Of a stretch of DNA of 5,807 bases, positions 5,779 through 5,807 are shown piece after piece. Source of the DNA: CAYGUI01 sp964353115. Its GTDB lineage: Bacteria > Pseudomonadota > Gammaproteobacteria > JAGOUU01. The stretch spans positions 1-5,807 of the forward strand of contig CAYGUI010000074.1 in the NCBI GenBank assembly GCA_964353115.1, read 5' to 3'. The position numbers and the translations under genes were made by a program. The notes beneath the pieces were generated by a model. That model was given only the letters and a program-made list of their open reading frames with translations, had not been told where the DNA came from and made no database searches. Each line of letters begins with the position of its first letter. The stretch's first letter is position 1.

Positions 5779-5807
5779 CAAGAAACTTAAACAAAATAAA
5801 CGGAATG

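Noticed and set aside
5764..5807. 3' end of hemD upstream of hemX
   Set aside because: All three minus-strand frames give at most about 15 residues here and none is recognisable as a HemD C-terminus, so no gene can be supported.

Overview
The window looks like chromosomal core-genome DNA from an AT-rich gammaproteobacterium. S15 and PNPase align closely along their length with the Enterobacteria-type proteins, and the hemX-hemY pair is a gammaproteobacterial arrangement. The low GC content (roughly one third by eye) and A/T-ending codons would fit a host-associated lineage, for example around Legionellales or Coxiellaceae. That placement is inference and no species is claimed.

Layout. Positions 1-507 (minus) hold the N-terminal 169 residues of a MidA/NDUFAF7-type SAM-dependent methyltransferase that runs off the left edge. 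A 94-bp divergent intergenic region carries a good extended -10 promoter for rpsO. rpsO (602-871, plus) and pnp (968-3037, plus) form the classical ribosomal protein S15 / polynucleotide phosphorylase operon. Between them is a terminator-like hairpin whose 5' arm can pair instead with the pnp ribosome-binding region. After pnp comes a strong palindrome (3059-3093) overlapping the ATG of a small unrecognised exported protein (3092-3460, plus). A second start signal follows at 3512, with a Shine-Dalgarno sequence, an ATG and a signal-peptide-like beginning, but its frame runs into the antisense of the hemY 3' end. It looks like a truncated gene remnant or a 46-residue peptide. hemY (3551-4765) and hemX (4777-5763) lie on the minus strand, 11 bp apart, and are clearly one operon transcribed towards the pnp side. 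Whatever precedes hemX (usually hemC-hemD) is outside the window.

Functionally, rpsO-pnp couples a 30S ribosomal protein to the main 3'-5' phosphorolytic RNase, a pair known in E. coli for post-transcriptional autoregulation. hemX-hemY encode two inner-membrane proteins usually found with the tetrapyrrole genes hemC and hemD. The least ordinary parts are the mutually exclusive structures of the rpsO-pnp spacer and the 3040-3660 junction, with its palindrome, orphan exported protein and cut-off signal-peptide gene. I saw no tRNA, rRNA, CRISPR array, insertion sequence or phage gene, and no convincing new multi-gene system.
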